Origin: an uncultured Fidelibacterota bacterium
GTDB lineage: Bacteria; Fidelibacterota; Marinisomatia; Marinisomatales; Marinisomataceae
Assembly (NCBI GenBank): GCA_902526795.1
Contig: CABZMF010000001.1
Location: forward strand, 344,733-408,732
Length of the DNA: 64,000 nucleotides
Direction of reading: 5' to 3'
Shown: positions 54,807-62,957 of the stretch, piece by piece
Position numbering within the stretch: the stretch's first letter is position 1
How the letters are laid out: each line of letters starts with the position of its first letter
The notes under the pieces: model-generated
What the model was told of the DNA's origin: nothing
The model's input: the letters and a program-made list of their open reading frames with translations, nothing else
Databases searched by the model: none
Translations under genes and position numbers: made by a program

Positions 54807-56288
54807 ATGAAAAATAAATTAACAAAAAAAGATTTTAATTTGCTTGCAAAAGATGGAAGAAAGGTTGTTCCTTTTTTCAAAAGAATAATAGCAGATACTA
54901 TTACACCTATTGCAGCTTGGGCGAATTTATCAATGCATTCCCATTATGGATTCATTCTTGAATCCGTTGAGAAGGCAAAGAAAAATGGTAGATATTCTTA
55001 TGTTGGTATAAATCCATCAAGGGTTTTTGAATATGAGCAGAAGACTTTATTTGAGGTTGTAAATGGTGAGCGAAAAAAGATAAATGCTAATTTATTTGAT
55101 TTTTTAAAAAATTTAAATGATTCATATAAAAGTCAAAAACTGGATCATCTTCCACATTTTACAGGAGGTATTGTTGGTTATTTTGGATATGAAATGATTG
55201 ACTTTTTTGAAAATGTTCCAGTAAAAAAAACCAAATATTTACAGATACCTGATTCAAAATTTATGCTTTTTGAAGACATTATTGTTTTTGATCATTTAAA
55301 TGGTGATGCTATAGTAGTATCAAACATCACTCTTAACAGAGATGAAAATTTAAGTGTTCTTTTCGATGAAGCTAATTCAAGAGTTGATTCTATTGGAAAT
55401 TTACTACATTCAAATCATGAATTTAGAACTCCACTAGTAACAAAATCATTTCCTACAACCTCTAACTTTAAAAAGAGTGAATTTGAGAAAATTGTAAATA
55501 AAGCAAAAAATTATGTTAAGTCTGGCGATATTTTTCAAGTTGTCTTAAGTCAAAGATTTGAACGTAAAACCTTGTCAGAACCTTTGAATGTTTACAGAGC
55601 ATTAAGGTCTATTAACCCTTCACCATATATGTTCCATTTGAAAATTGATTCATTCGATGTTATAGGTGCTTCTCCTGAGCTTATGATAAAAGTACAAGAA
55701 GGTGAAGTTGAAATTCGTCCAATTGCTGGTACTAGATTGAGAGGTAAAAATTCTGTTGAGGACAAAAAAAATGCTCAAGATTTGTTAAATGACAAAAAGG
55801 AGTTAGCTGAACACTTAATGTTACTTGATTTAGGAAGAAATGATGTCGGAAAAGTTTCTGAATTCGATAGCGTTAAAATTAAAGAAAAAATGAATATAGA
55901 GATGTATTCACATGTTATGCATATTGTTTCAGATGTTAGAGGAAAACTTATGAAAGATAAAAATATTTTTGATGCTTTAAAAAGTGGTTTTCCTGCTGGG
56001 ACAGTTTCAGGAGCACCAAAAATTAGAGCAATGGAGATAATTAATGAATTAGAAAATGATAGTAGAGGTGTTTTTTCAGGAGCTATTGGTTTTATAGATT
56101 TTAATGGGAATTTAAACACTTGCATTTCAATAAGAACTATGATTTTAAAGGACGGAATTGCATACTTTCAAGCTGGAGCTGGTATTGTTTATGATTCTAT
56201 TTCATCAAAAGAGTATGACGAAACTGTAAATAAAGCAAAAGTCATGAATGCTGCAATTGATCTTGCTGAAAATGGGTTGATTAAATGA
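54807..56288 (+). CDS. trpE: Anthranilate synthase component I
   Basis: Makes anthranilate from chorismate and ammonia. The 493-aa protein has the N-terminal feedback domain (FILESVEKAKKNGRYSYVG with the L-x-E-S Trp-binding motif as ILES, then TGGIVGYFGYEMIDFFE) and the chorismate-binding domain with QVVLSQRFERKT, NPSPYMFHL, GASPELMIKV, RPIAGTRLRG, LGRNDVGKVS, VMHIVSDVRG, PAGTVSGAPKIRAM, GAIGFIDFNG and GAGIVYDS. All catalytic motifs are complete. trpG follows with a 4-nt overlap. It is controlled by the attenuator directly upstream, and probably by Trp feedback through the LES-type site. Confidence 0.97.
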   Translation: MKNKLTKKDFNLLAKDGRKVVPFFKRIIADTITPIAAWANLSMHSHYGFILESVEKAKKNGRYSYVGINPSRVFEYEQKTLFEVVNGERKKINANLFDFLKNLNDSYKSQKLDHLPHFTGGIVGYFGYEMIDFFENVPVKKTKYLQIPDSKFMLFEDIIVFDHLNGDAIVVSNITLNRDENLSVLFDEANSRVDSIGNLLHSNHEFRTPLVTKSFPTTSNFKKSEFEKIVNKAKNYVKSGDIFQVVLSQRFERKTLSEPLNVYRALRSINPSPYMFHLKIDSFDVIGASPELMIKVQEGEVEIRPIAGTRLRGKNSVEDKKNAQDLLNDKKELAEHLMLLDLGRNDVGKVSEFDSVKIKEKMNIEMYSHVMHIVSDVRGKLMKDKNIFDALKSGFPAGTVSGAPKIRAMEIINELENDSRGVFSGAIGFIDFNGNLNTCISIRTMILKDGIAYFQAGAGIVYDSISSKEYDETVNKAKVMNAAIDLAENGLIK

Positions 56289-56848
56289 TACTTGTTATTG
56301 ATAACTACGATAGCTTTACTTACAATCTTGTGCAATATATTGGTGATATAAAGAAAGATATTGTTACCAAAAGAAATGATGAAACATCCTTAAAAAACAT
56401 CAAAGAAATTAATCCTTCCCATATAGTTATTTCTCCTGGACCTGGAAGACCTGAAAATTCAGGAAATATTGTTGAAGTCATTCAACATTTTTATAAAAAA
56501 ATTCCAATATTAGGTGTTTGTCTTGGACACCAGGCAATTGGATGTGCTTTTGGTGGTGAAATTGTTCAGGCAAAAAAAATTATGCATGGTAAGGTTTCAA
56601 ATGTAAATCATTTTGGCTCAAAATTATTTAAAGGTATTAATGATAATTTCAATGCCACTAGATATCATTCACTGATTGTCGACAAAGCTTCTTTACCTAC
56701 TTGCTTAAAGGTAATTGCTGAAACTGATAACAAAACCATTATGGGTCTTAAACACAAGACTTCAAATCTTTATGGAGTACAATTTCACCCTGAATCGATT
56801 GCTACAAAAGACGGAAAAGTCATAATTAAAAATTTTTTGGAGATATAA
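56285..56848 (+). CDS. trpG: Anthranilate synthase component II (glutamine amidotransferase)
   Basis: Provides ammonia from glutamine to TrpE. The 187-aa class I amidotransferase has IDNYDSFTYNLVQY at the start, SPGPGRPENSG, the nucleophile Cys79 in GVCLGHQAIG, the RYHSLIV segment and GVQFHPESI with the His-Glu pair. The gene is separate from trpD. It could also serve p-aminobenzoate synthase, which often shares this subunit, since no second copy is in view. Confidence 0.95.
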   Translation: MILVIDNYDSFTYNLVQYIGDIKKDIVTKRNDETSLKNIKEINPSHIVISPGPGRPENSGNIVEVIQHFYKKIPILGVCLGHQAIGCAFGGEIVQAKKIMHGKVSNVNHFGSKLFKGINDNFNATRYHSLIVDKASLPTCLKVIAETDNKTIMGLKHKTSNLYGVQFHPESIATKDGKVIIKNFLEI

Positions 56849-57844
56849 ATGATTGATTTAATAAAAAAGGTTGTAAAAAAAGAAAACTTAAATGAAAAAG
56901 AAGCTTTTGAAATTATGTTTGATTTAATGAAAGGAAATTTAGATGATATTCAAATTACAGCTTTATTAGTTGGTTTAAGGTCAAAAGGAGAAACAGTTGA
57001 TGAAATCACTGGTTTTGCTAAAGCAATGCGAAAAACTATGATTGGATTAAATCTTGATTTTCCTGCTATTGATATGTGTGGTACTGGTGGAGATTATTCT
57101 GGAACATTCAATATTTCAACTGCATCATCAATAGTTGTAGCTGGAGCAGGAATAAAGGTAGCCAAGCACGGTAATAGATCTATGACATCAAAGTCAGGTT
57201 CAGCTGATGTTCTTGAAGCATTAAACGTGGATATAAATAAATCAATTGAAAACTGTATTCGAAGTTTAGAAAAAAATAATATCTGTTTTATGTTTGCTCC
57301 GAATTTCCATCCAGCTGTAAAAAATGCTATGAATGTTAGAAGTACGTTAAAAATTAAAACAGTTTTCAATATTTTAGGACCATTATGTAATCCTGCAAAT
57401 GTTAAAAATCAGGCAATGGGAGTGTTTGAACCATCATTGACTGAAATTCAAGCAAAAGTTTTAAAAAATTTAGGTTCAAAAAATGTTATGGTTTTTAATG
57501 GAGATGATGGTCTTGATGAGCTAACTACAACTTGTGATTCTAATATTACTTACTTTTTAAATGATAGTAAAATTGTCAACCTCAAATTTGATCCAAAGTC
57601 CGTAGGAATTTCACTATCAAAACTTGAAAATTTAAAGGGTGGTACTTCAAATATTAATGCAAAAATTATTTTGGATATTTTAAATGGAAAAAAAGGTCCT
57701 AACAGAGATATAGTTTTGCTAAATGCTGCTGCAGGAATTATGGTTGGAGGTAAAGCAAAATCTATAAAAGAAGGTTATTTTATAGCAGAAGAATCAGTTG
57801 ATTCCTTGTCGGCTCTAAAGGTACTTAAAGGTATACAAAAGTGA
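56849..57844 (+). CDS. trpD: Anthranilate phosphoribosyltransferase
   Basis: Joins anthranilate with PRPP. The 331-aa protein has the family motifs MCGTGGDYSGTFNIST (PRPP binding), KHGNRSMTSKSGSADVLEALN, MFAPNFHPAVKNAMNVR and KTVFNILGPLCNP, with DGLDELTT near residue 220. The start directly follows the trpG stop and its end overlaps trpC by 4 nt. Confidence 0.97.
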   Translation: MIDLIKKVVKKENLNEKEAFEIMFDLMKGNLDDIQITALLVGLRSKGETVDEITGFAKAMRKTMIGLNLDFPAIDMCGTGGDYSGTFNISTASSIVVAGAGIKVAKHGNRSMTSKSGSADVLEALNVDINKSIENCIRSLEKNNICFMFAPNFHPAVKNAMNVRSTLKIKTVFNILGPLCNPANVKNQAMGVFEPSLTEIQAKVLKNLGSKNVMVFNGDDGLDELTTTCDSNITYFLNDSKIVNLKFDPKSVGISLSKLENLKGGTSNINAKIILDILNGKKGPNRDIVLLNAAAGIMVGGKAKSIKEGYFIAEESVDSLSALKVLKGIQK

Positions 57845-58599
57845 ATATTCTAGATAAAATTTTGAGTCATAAAAAGACAGAAATTGAGAAAATTCCTGAA
57901 ATACATTTTGAAAGCTCCAACTTTAAAAGACTCAGTTTAAAAAAAGCTTTAAAAGGAGGCAAAATATCTATTATTGCAGAAATAAAATTTGCATCACCCA
58001 GTGAAGGGATAATTCTTAAAAAGGGTCAACACATTCAAATTGCTAAAGATTATGAAAATGCTGGTGCTGCAGCTATTTCTGTTCTTACTGATAGAAGATT
58101 TTTTAATGGTGATATTAAATTTTTAAAGGACATTAAAAACGCAGTGAACATTCCTGTAATGCAAAAAGATTTTATCATAAGTAAAAAACAAATTTTTCAA
58201 GGAATGAGCCATGGTTCTGATGCTTTTCTATTAATTACTGAAGCCTTGAACTATAATGACTTGATAGACCTATATAACCTTGGATTAACTGAGAAATTGG
58301 AATCATTAGTAGAAATTCATGATAGAGAAAATCTTTTAAATATTAATGAGCTTAATCCAATGATCGTGGGTGTTAATTGTAGAAATTTAAAAAAAATGGA
58401 ACTTGATTTTTCAAGATTTGAAAGATTTTATCCAAAACTCCCTAAGGATTCGCTTAAGGTTGCAGAAAGTGGTTTTAAAAGTACCAAAAGAATAAAAATT
58501 GTTGAACAACTGGGATATGATGCCATACTTATGGGGACGACTTTGATGAAAAGTAAAAATCCTGGAAAAAAACTAGAAAGAATTATCAAAGAGTTATGA
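57841..58599 (+). CDS. trpC: Indole-3-glycerol phosphate synthase
   Basis: Converts CdRP to indole-3-glycerol phosphate. The 252-aa barrel shows ILDKILSHKKTEIEK, IIAEIKFASPSEGII with the catalytic Lys, AAAISVLTDRRFFNGD, VMQKDFIISKKQIFQ, LVEIHD, VGVNCRNLKKMELD, VAESGFKS and ILMGTTLMKSKNPG. It is not fused to trpF, unlike in enterobacteria. Overlaps of 4 nt join it to trpD and trpF. Confidence 0.96.
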   Translation: MNILDKILSHKKTEIEKIPEIHFESSNFKRLSLKKALKGGKISIIAEIKFASPSEGIILKKGQHIQIAKDYENAGAAAISVLTDRRFFNGDIKFLKDIKNAVNIPVMQKDFIISKKQIFQGMSHGSDAFLLITEALNYNDLIDLYNLGLTEKLESLVEIHDRENLLNINELNPMIVGVNCRNLKKMELDFSRFERFYPKLPKDSLKVAESGFKSTKRIKIVEQLGYDAILMGTTLMKSKNPGKKLERIIKEL

Positions 58600-59228
58600 T
58601 AGGCTTCAAAATTTGTGGTATAACTAATTACAAAGATGCTTTACATGCTCAAACTGCAGGAGCATCTGCTATTGGCATGATATTTTATGATAAAAGCCCA
58701 AGGTTTATTGAAATTGAAAATGCAAAGAAAATAATTAGATACACTTCAGGAATAAAAAAAGTTGGAGTTTTTGTAAATGAGAATAAAAATATTATTAATG
58801 ATGTTATAAATGAATTAAATCTTGATGCAATTCAGCTACATGGAGATGAAACACCCGAATTTTGTAACAATTTTAATATTCCAGTTATTAAAGCCTTATC
58901 TGTTTCAAAAAAAAGTGATTTAAATATTATTAATAATTATAATGTACACGCAATCCTCCTTGATAATAAAATAAATGATCAATTTGGAGGAACTGGTAAA
59001 ATCTTTAATTGGAAAATAATTGAAAATGCACAATTCAATCTCCCAATTATTTTATCTGGAGGGTTGAATAAGGAAAATATTTTAGATGGTATTTATCAAA
59101 TTAATCCTCATGCAGTTGACATAAATAGTGGTGTCGAAAAAAGTCCTGGATTGAAAAGTAAATCGAAAATCTTAAGGATTGTAAAAATTTTAAAAAAAAC
59201 AAAAAAAAAGGAGTTTAGTTTTGGATAG
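58596..59228 (+). CDS. trpF: Phosphoribosylanthranilate isomerase
   Basis: Isomerises phosphoribosylanthranilate to CdRP. The 210-aa barrel begins [13 protein letters not shown] with the catalytic-base Cys7, then [52 protein letters not shown] with the general-acid Asp, [10 protein letters not shown] and [14 protein letters not shown]. Complete and typical. Its last codons overlap trpB by 8 nt. Confidence 0.95.
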   Translation: MIGFKICGITNYKDALHAQTAGASAIGMIFYDKSPRFIEIENAKKIIRYTSGIKKVGVFVNENKNIINDVINELNLDAIQLHGDETPEFCNNFNIPVIKALSVSKKSDLNIINNYNVHAILLDNKINDQFGGTGKIFNWKIIENAQFNLPIILSGGLNKENILDGIYQINPHAVDINSGVEKSPGLKSKSKILRIVKILKKTKKKEFSFG

Positions 59229-60429
59229 TTTAGTAAAAAAGTACAGTATGCCTGATAAAAATGGTCATTTTGAAGAATTTGGTGGAAAATATGTTCCTGA
59301 AACTCTAATTCCAGCATTGGACGAATTAGAGCAGGAGTACTTAAAGTGTAAAAACGATAAAGATTTTAAAAAAGAATTCTTTAATTTGCTCAAACATTAC
59401 GGAGGTAGACCAACTCCATTATACTTAGCTAAAAATATTTCTAAAGAACTAGGTTTTCATGTATGGCTAAAAAGGGAAGATTTAAATCATACAGGTGCAC
59501 ACAAAATTAATAATGCCCTTGGACAAATTTTATTAGCTCATAGAATGGGAAAAAAGAGAATCATTGCTGAAACAGGAGCAGGACAACATGGTGTGGCAAC
59601 TGCAGCCGTTGCTGCTAAATTTGGTTTAGAATGTATTGTTTACATGGGAGAGGAAGATATTGAGCGTCAAAAGCTCAATGTGTTCAAAATTAACTTAATG
59701 GGGGCAAAAGTAATTCCAGTCACATCTGGATCTAAAACTTTAAAAGATGCTACAAATGAAGCAATAAGGGATTGGGTAACAAATGTAGAAAATACATTTT
59801 ATATTATTGGTTCTTCTGTTGGACCTCATCCATATCCAATGCTGGTCCGTGATTTTCAATCTGTAATTGGTACTGAAACAAAAAAACAATTTAAAGATAT
59901 AACAAATAATGAATTACCTGACAGGCTTGTAGCATGTGTTGGAGGTGGATCTAATGCTCTTGGTTTATTTTATCCTTTTATTGACGACGATGTAAAAATA
60001 GTAGGAGTTGAAGCTGCAGGAAAAGGGATTGATACCAATCAACATGCTGCCACCCTTACAAAGGGAGAGTTTGGTGTGTTGCATGGTGCAGCATCAATGT
60101 TACTCCAAAGTATTGATGGTCAAGTTGCTTTACCATATTCCTTATCTGCAGGTTTAGATTATCCAGGAATTGGTCCAGAGCATAGTTATCTTCAAAAAAC
60201 TAAAAGAGTTGAGTATTCATCAGCAACTGATAACGAAGCGCTAGAAGCGTTTAAGTGGTTATCAGAAAAAGAGGGAATTATTCCAGCTTTAGAAACTGCA
60301 CACGCTGTTGCTTACTTAAAAAATAAAAAAAATAATATCAAAAAAAATGAACATGTTATTTTGAATTTATCTGGAAGAGGAGATAAAGATATAAATACTA
60401 TAGCAAAGGAATTAGGTATTGAATTATGA
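59221..60429 (+). CDS. trpB: Tryptophan synthase beta subunit
   Basis: PLP enzyme that condenses indole and serine. The 402-aa protein has [22 protein letters not shown], the PLP Lys95 in [26 protein letters not shown] with the catalytic Glu, [26 protein letters not shown], and the C-terminal [11 protein letters not shown] and LSGRGDKD. The TTG start at 59221 is supported by AAGGAG 7 nt upstream; an ATG nine codons in is possible. It is paired with trpA by a 4-nt overlap. Confidence 0.97.
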   Translation: MDSLVKKYSMPDKNGHFEEFGGKYVPETLIPALDELEQEYLKCKNDKDFKKEFFNLLKHYGGRPTPLYLAKNISKELGFHVWLKREDLNHTGAHKINNALGQILLAHRMGKKRIIAETGAGQHGVATAAVAAKFGLECIVYMGEEDIERQKLNVFKINLMGAKVIPVTSGSKTLKDATNEAIRDWVTNVENTFYIIGSSVGPHPYPMLVRDFQSVIGTETKKQFKDITNNELPDRLVACVGGGSNALGLFYPFIDDDVKIVGVEAAGKGIDTNQHAATLTKGEFGVLHGAASMLLQSIDGQVALPYSLSAGLDYPGIGPEHSYLQKTKRVEYSSATDNEALEAFKWLSEKEGIIPALETAHAVAYLKNKKNNIKKNEHVILNLSGRGDKDINTIAKELGIEL

Positions 60430-61187
60430 ATAGAATAAAAGAACTTTTTTCAAAAGATTCTAAAAAATTAATTGTATTTATCACTGCAGGTTTTCCAAAT
60501 AAGGACAGCACGAAGGATTTAGTTATGGAAGCTATAAAAGGTGGTGCTGATATGATTGAGATAGGTATTCCTTTTTCAGATCCGCAAGCAGATGGTCCAG
60601 TTATTCAAGCAGCAAATGAAATCGCTTTGAAAAATGGGATTACTCTTCTTGAAATTTTTGAACAGGTGAAAGAGATAAGAAGCCAAACTGATATCCCTAT
60701 TGCGCTTATGGGTTATTATAATCCAATTCTAAAAATGGGTACAATGGATTTCATAAAAAAATGCAATGATGCGGAAATAGATGGGGTTATTCTTCCAGAT
60801 TTACCCCTTGACGAATCAGTAGAATTTTGTAATAATTTGAAGGATAAAAATATATCTCCAATACTTTTAGTAGCACCAAATACTTCAAAAGAAAGAATTA
60901 AGAAGATTTCTAATCTTGCAGGTGAACTCATTTATGCAGTAAGTATTTTAGGTATTACGGGGAATGATCTTAGTTCAAAAAATAATTTGGAAAACTATTT
61001 AGCAAAAGTAAAAGAAAATAGTGAAACACCATTTATGGTAGGTTTTGGTATAAGTTCGAATAAGGATGTTAAATGGTTTAATAATTTTTCAGATGGGGCT
61101 GTTGTTGGATCTGCAATTATAAAAAAAGTACTAAAAGATAGAAAAAAGGGTGTTGTTGAAAATTTTGTAAAAAATCTTAAAAAATAA
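60426..61187 (+). CDS. trpA: Tryptophan synthase alpha subunit
   Basis: Cleaves indole-3-glycerol phosphate to indole that is passed to TrpB. The 253-aa barrel has [37 protein letters not shown] with catalytic Glu45 and Asp56 (the E. coli Glu49/Asp60 spacing is kept), [34 protein letters not shown] and FGISSNKDV. It is the last gene of trpEGDCFBA. Confidence 0.97.
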   Translation: MNRIKELFSKDSKKLIVFITAGFPNKDSTKDLVMEAIKGGADMIEIGIPFSDPQADGPVIQAANEIALKNGITLLEIFEQVKEIRSQTDIPIALMGYYNPILKMGTMDFIKKCNDAEIDGVILPDLPLDESVEFCNNLKDKNISPILLVAPNTSKERIKKISNLAGELIYAVSILGITGNDLSSKNNLENYLAKVKENSETPFMVGFGISSNKDVKWFNNFSDGAVVGSAIIKKVLKDRKKGVVENFVKNLKK

Positions 61188-61216
61188 TTTTTGTTTTTCT
61201 ATTAGATTTTTATCAC

Positions 61217-61222
61217 TAATAT
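61217..61222 (+). promoter_or_regulatory. Candidate -10 box of the chorismate mutase unit
   Basis: TAATAT at 61217-61222 is a weak -10 with no good -35 (TTGTTT at 61191-61196 is 20 nt away). The expected start would be near 61229, the ATG of the Tyr/Phe leader peptide, so the leader could be leaderless as in the trp leader. Read-through from trpA through the same terminator is an alternative source of transcripts. Confidence 0.35.
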
Positions 61223-61228
61223 GCTTTG

Positions 61229-61288
61229 ATGAAAAATTTTAACTACTATTATTTCTATTTTAGATGCAAGGGGACTATAGGCGCCTGA
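61229..61288 (+). CDS. Tyr/Phe-rich leader peptide of the chorismate mutase unit
   Basis: A 19-codon ATG frame reads MKNFNYYYFYFRCKGTIGA and ends at TGA 61286-61288. Seven of the eight codons at 61238-61261 are Phe or Tyr (four Tyr, three Phe, with one Asn), the mark of an attenuator leader such as pheA or pheS leaders. It sits in the 169-nt gap between trpA and chorismate mutase, before an intrinsic terminator. It has the same length as the trp leader peptide. Confidence 0.75.
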   Translation: MKNFNYYYFYFRCKGTIGA

Positions 61289-61347
61289 TAGAATAATTAT
61301 ATCACAAACTATAGAAACCCTAGCAGAAAATGTTAGGGTTTTTTTTT
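61270..61347 (+). promoter_or_regulatory. Tyr/Phe attenuator with alternative antiterminator pairing
   Basis: GGGGACTATAG at 61270-61280 can pair with CTATAG (61309-61314) and CCC (61318-61320), and a nested stem TGATA (61286-61290) / TATCA (61300-61304) fits inside. The pairing takes the 5' arm of the terminator. Stalling of a ribosome at the Tyr/Phe run would leave 61270-61280 free and favour the antiterminator; translation to the stop would cover it and let the terminator form. Confidence 0.6.
61315..61347 (+). terminator. Intrinsic terminator before chorismate mutase
   Basis: AAACCCTA (61315-61322) pairs with TAGGGTTT (61334-61341), with G-C and wobble pairs inside, and is followed by a T run to 61347 (nine T from 61339). 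It ends directly before GGAGG of the chorismate mutase gene, so its use would also stop transcripts coming from trpA. Confidence 0.85.
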
Positions 61348-61356
61348 GGAGGAATT

Positions 61357-61620
61357 ATGATCGAAATAAATGAAGAAAGAAAAAATATTGATAATATTGA
61401 TGACATGGTTTTTGATCTTTTAGTAGAAAGGTTAGATCCTGTTATGAAAATTGGTGAAATAAAATCTAAAAATAACTTACCAATCGAAGATTCAAAAAGA
61501 GAAAATTCTATCTACGCTAAAATAGATGCAAAATTTTCTGAAAAAGAAGCAAAATATTTAAAGGAAATATACCACAGTGTAATTTCTGCTTCTAAAAAAG
61601 TTGAAGGGAATGAATTATGA
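61357..61620 (+). CDS. Chorismate mutase, AroQ type
   Basis: Rearranges chorismate to prephenate, the branch point to Tyr and Phe. The 87-aa all-helical protein fits monofunctional AroQ: IDNIDDMVFDLLVERLDPVM, IGEIKSKNNLPIEDSKRENSIY and the C-terminal helix with EIYHSVISASKK. The start is ATG at 61357, 4 nt after GGAGG that follows the terminator; an upstream TTG lies inside the hairpin and is unlikely. It overlaps the DAHP synthase by 4 nt. In Mycobacterium a small AroQ mutase binds class II DAHP synthase and is activated by it; the gene order here suggests the same complex. Confidence 0.88.
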   Translation: MIEINEERKNIDNIDDMVFDLLVERLDPVMKIGEIKSKNNLPIEDSKRENSIYAKIDAKFSEKEAKYLKEIYHSVISASKKVEGNEL

Positions 61621-62957
61621 GTAAGTGGACTAAAAATTCTTGGGAAAATTTTACTGTTAAACATATTCCTGAATACAAAGATAAAAGTGCTTTAAAAAAA
61701 GCATTAAAAAAAATTGAAAAGTTTCCTCCATTAGTTTTTGCTGGTGAATGCAATAGTCTCAAAGATAAACTTGCTTTAGCAGTTGAAGGAAAAGCTTTTC
61801 TAATTCAAGGTGGAGATTGTGCTGAAAGTTTTAAGGAATTTAATGCCAATAACATTAGAGACACTTTTAGAGTCATTTTACAAATGAGTGCTATTTTTAC
61901 CGCAAAAATGAAGGTTCCTGTAATTAAAGTGGGAAGAATTGCAGGTCAATTTGCTAAGCCTAGATCTTCAGACTTTGAAACAGTTGACGATAAAACATTA
62001 CCCAGTTATTTTGGTGATTCGATTAATAGTATTGAATTTTCAGAAGAAAAAAGAGAACCTAATCCTTCAAGGCTTTTAAGAGCATATTCACAATCAGCAT
62101 CTACACTTAATCTAATTAGATCTTTTGCCCAAGGAGGGTTTGCAAATCTAAGAAAAGTAAATTCTTGGAATATGGGTTTCGTTAAAGCTACACCAGAGGG
62201 AAAAAAATATGAAAAAATAGCTAACCAAATAAATGAATATCTAGATTTTATTGAGGCAATTGGAGTCAATACCTCTTCTGTTGATTATTTAAATTCCGTT
62301 GATTTCTACACTAGCCATGAAGCATTACATTTACCATTTGAATCTGCATTAACAAGAACTGATTCAATTTCTGGTATGACCTTTGCTACATCAGCGCATA
62401 TGGTATGGATTGGTGATAGAACTAGATTTGTTGACAGCGCCCATGTTGAATATTGTGCTGGAATTAATAATCCTATTGGAATCAAGTGTGGTCCTAGTCT
62501 TGATCCTGAAGAGCTTATAAAGATTATTGATAAAATAAATCCAAACAATGAGCCTGGAAAAATATCTCTAATTTTTAGATATGGTGAAAATAAAGTCCAT
62601 GAAAATTTACCCGGATTAATTGACATCATAAAAAAGCATAGAAAAAAAGTTCTATGGATTTCAGACTCAATGCATGGTAATACTGTAAAATCCTCTTCAG
62701 GATTAAAAACTAGAGATTTTAGTGCTTTATTAAATGAAACCACAACAGCGATAAAAATTTTAAGAGATAAAGGTTGTCATTTAGGAGGAATTCACTTAGA
62801 AATGACTGGACAAAATGTTACTGAATGTACAGGTGGAATTTATAAGCTTAGTGATGATGATCTTAATTCAAGATATCATACTCATTGTGACCCAAGACTT
62901 AATGCAAATCAAGCATTAGAACTTTCTTTTAATATAGCAGAGGAACTAAAAAAATAA
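61617..62957 (+). CDS. DAHP synthase, class II (plant/mycobacterial type)
   Basis: First step of the shikimate pathway: PEP plus erythrose 4-phosphate to DAHP. The 446-aa protein is class II: WENFTVKHIPEYKDKSAL, LVFAGECNSLKDKL, FLIQGGDCAESFKEF with the metal Cys, RIAGQFAKPRSSDFE, HMVWIGDRTRFVDSAHVEYCAGI, NPIGIKCGPSLDPEEL, ISDSMHGNTVKSS, GIHLEMTGQNVTECTGG and RYHTHCDPRLN. All metal and substrate motifs are present. It overlaps chorismate mutase by 4 nt. Feedback sites for aromatic amino acids in this class are outside the core and cannot be judged. Confidence 0.95.
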   Translation: MSKWTKNSWENFTVKHIPEYKDKSALKKALKKIEKFPPLVFAGECNSLKDKLALAVEGKAFLIQGGDCAESFKEFNANNIRDTFRVILQMSAIFTAKMKVPVIKVGRIAGQFAKPRSSDFETVDDKTLPSYFGDSINSIEFSEEKREPNPSRLLRAYSQSASTLNLIRSFAQGGFANLRKVNSWNMGFVKATPEGKKYEKIANQINEYLDFIEAIGVNTSSVDYLNSVDFYTSHEALHLPFESALTRTDSISGMTFATSAHMVWIGDRTRFVDSAHVEYCAGINNPIGIKCGPSLDPEELIKIIDKINPNNEPGKISLIFRYGENKVHENLPGLIDIIKKHRKKVLWISDSMHGNTVKSSSGLKTRDFSALLNETTTAIKILRDKGCHLGGIHLEMTGQNVTECTGGIYKLSDDDLNSRYHTHCDPRLNANQALELSFNIAEELKK

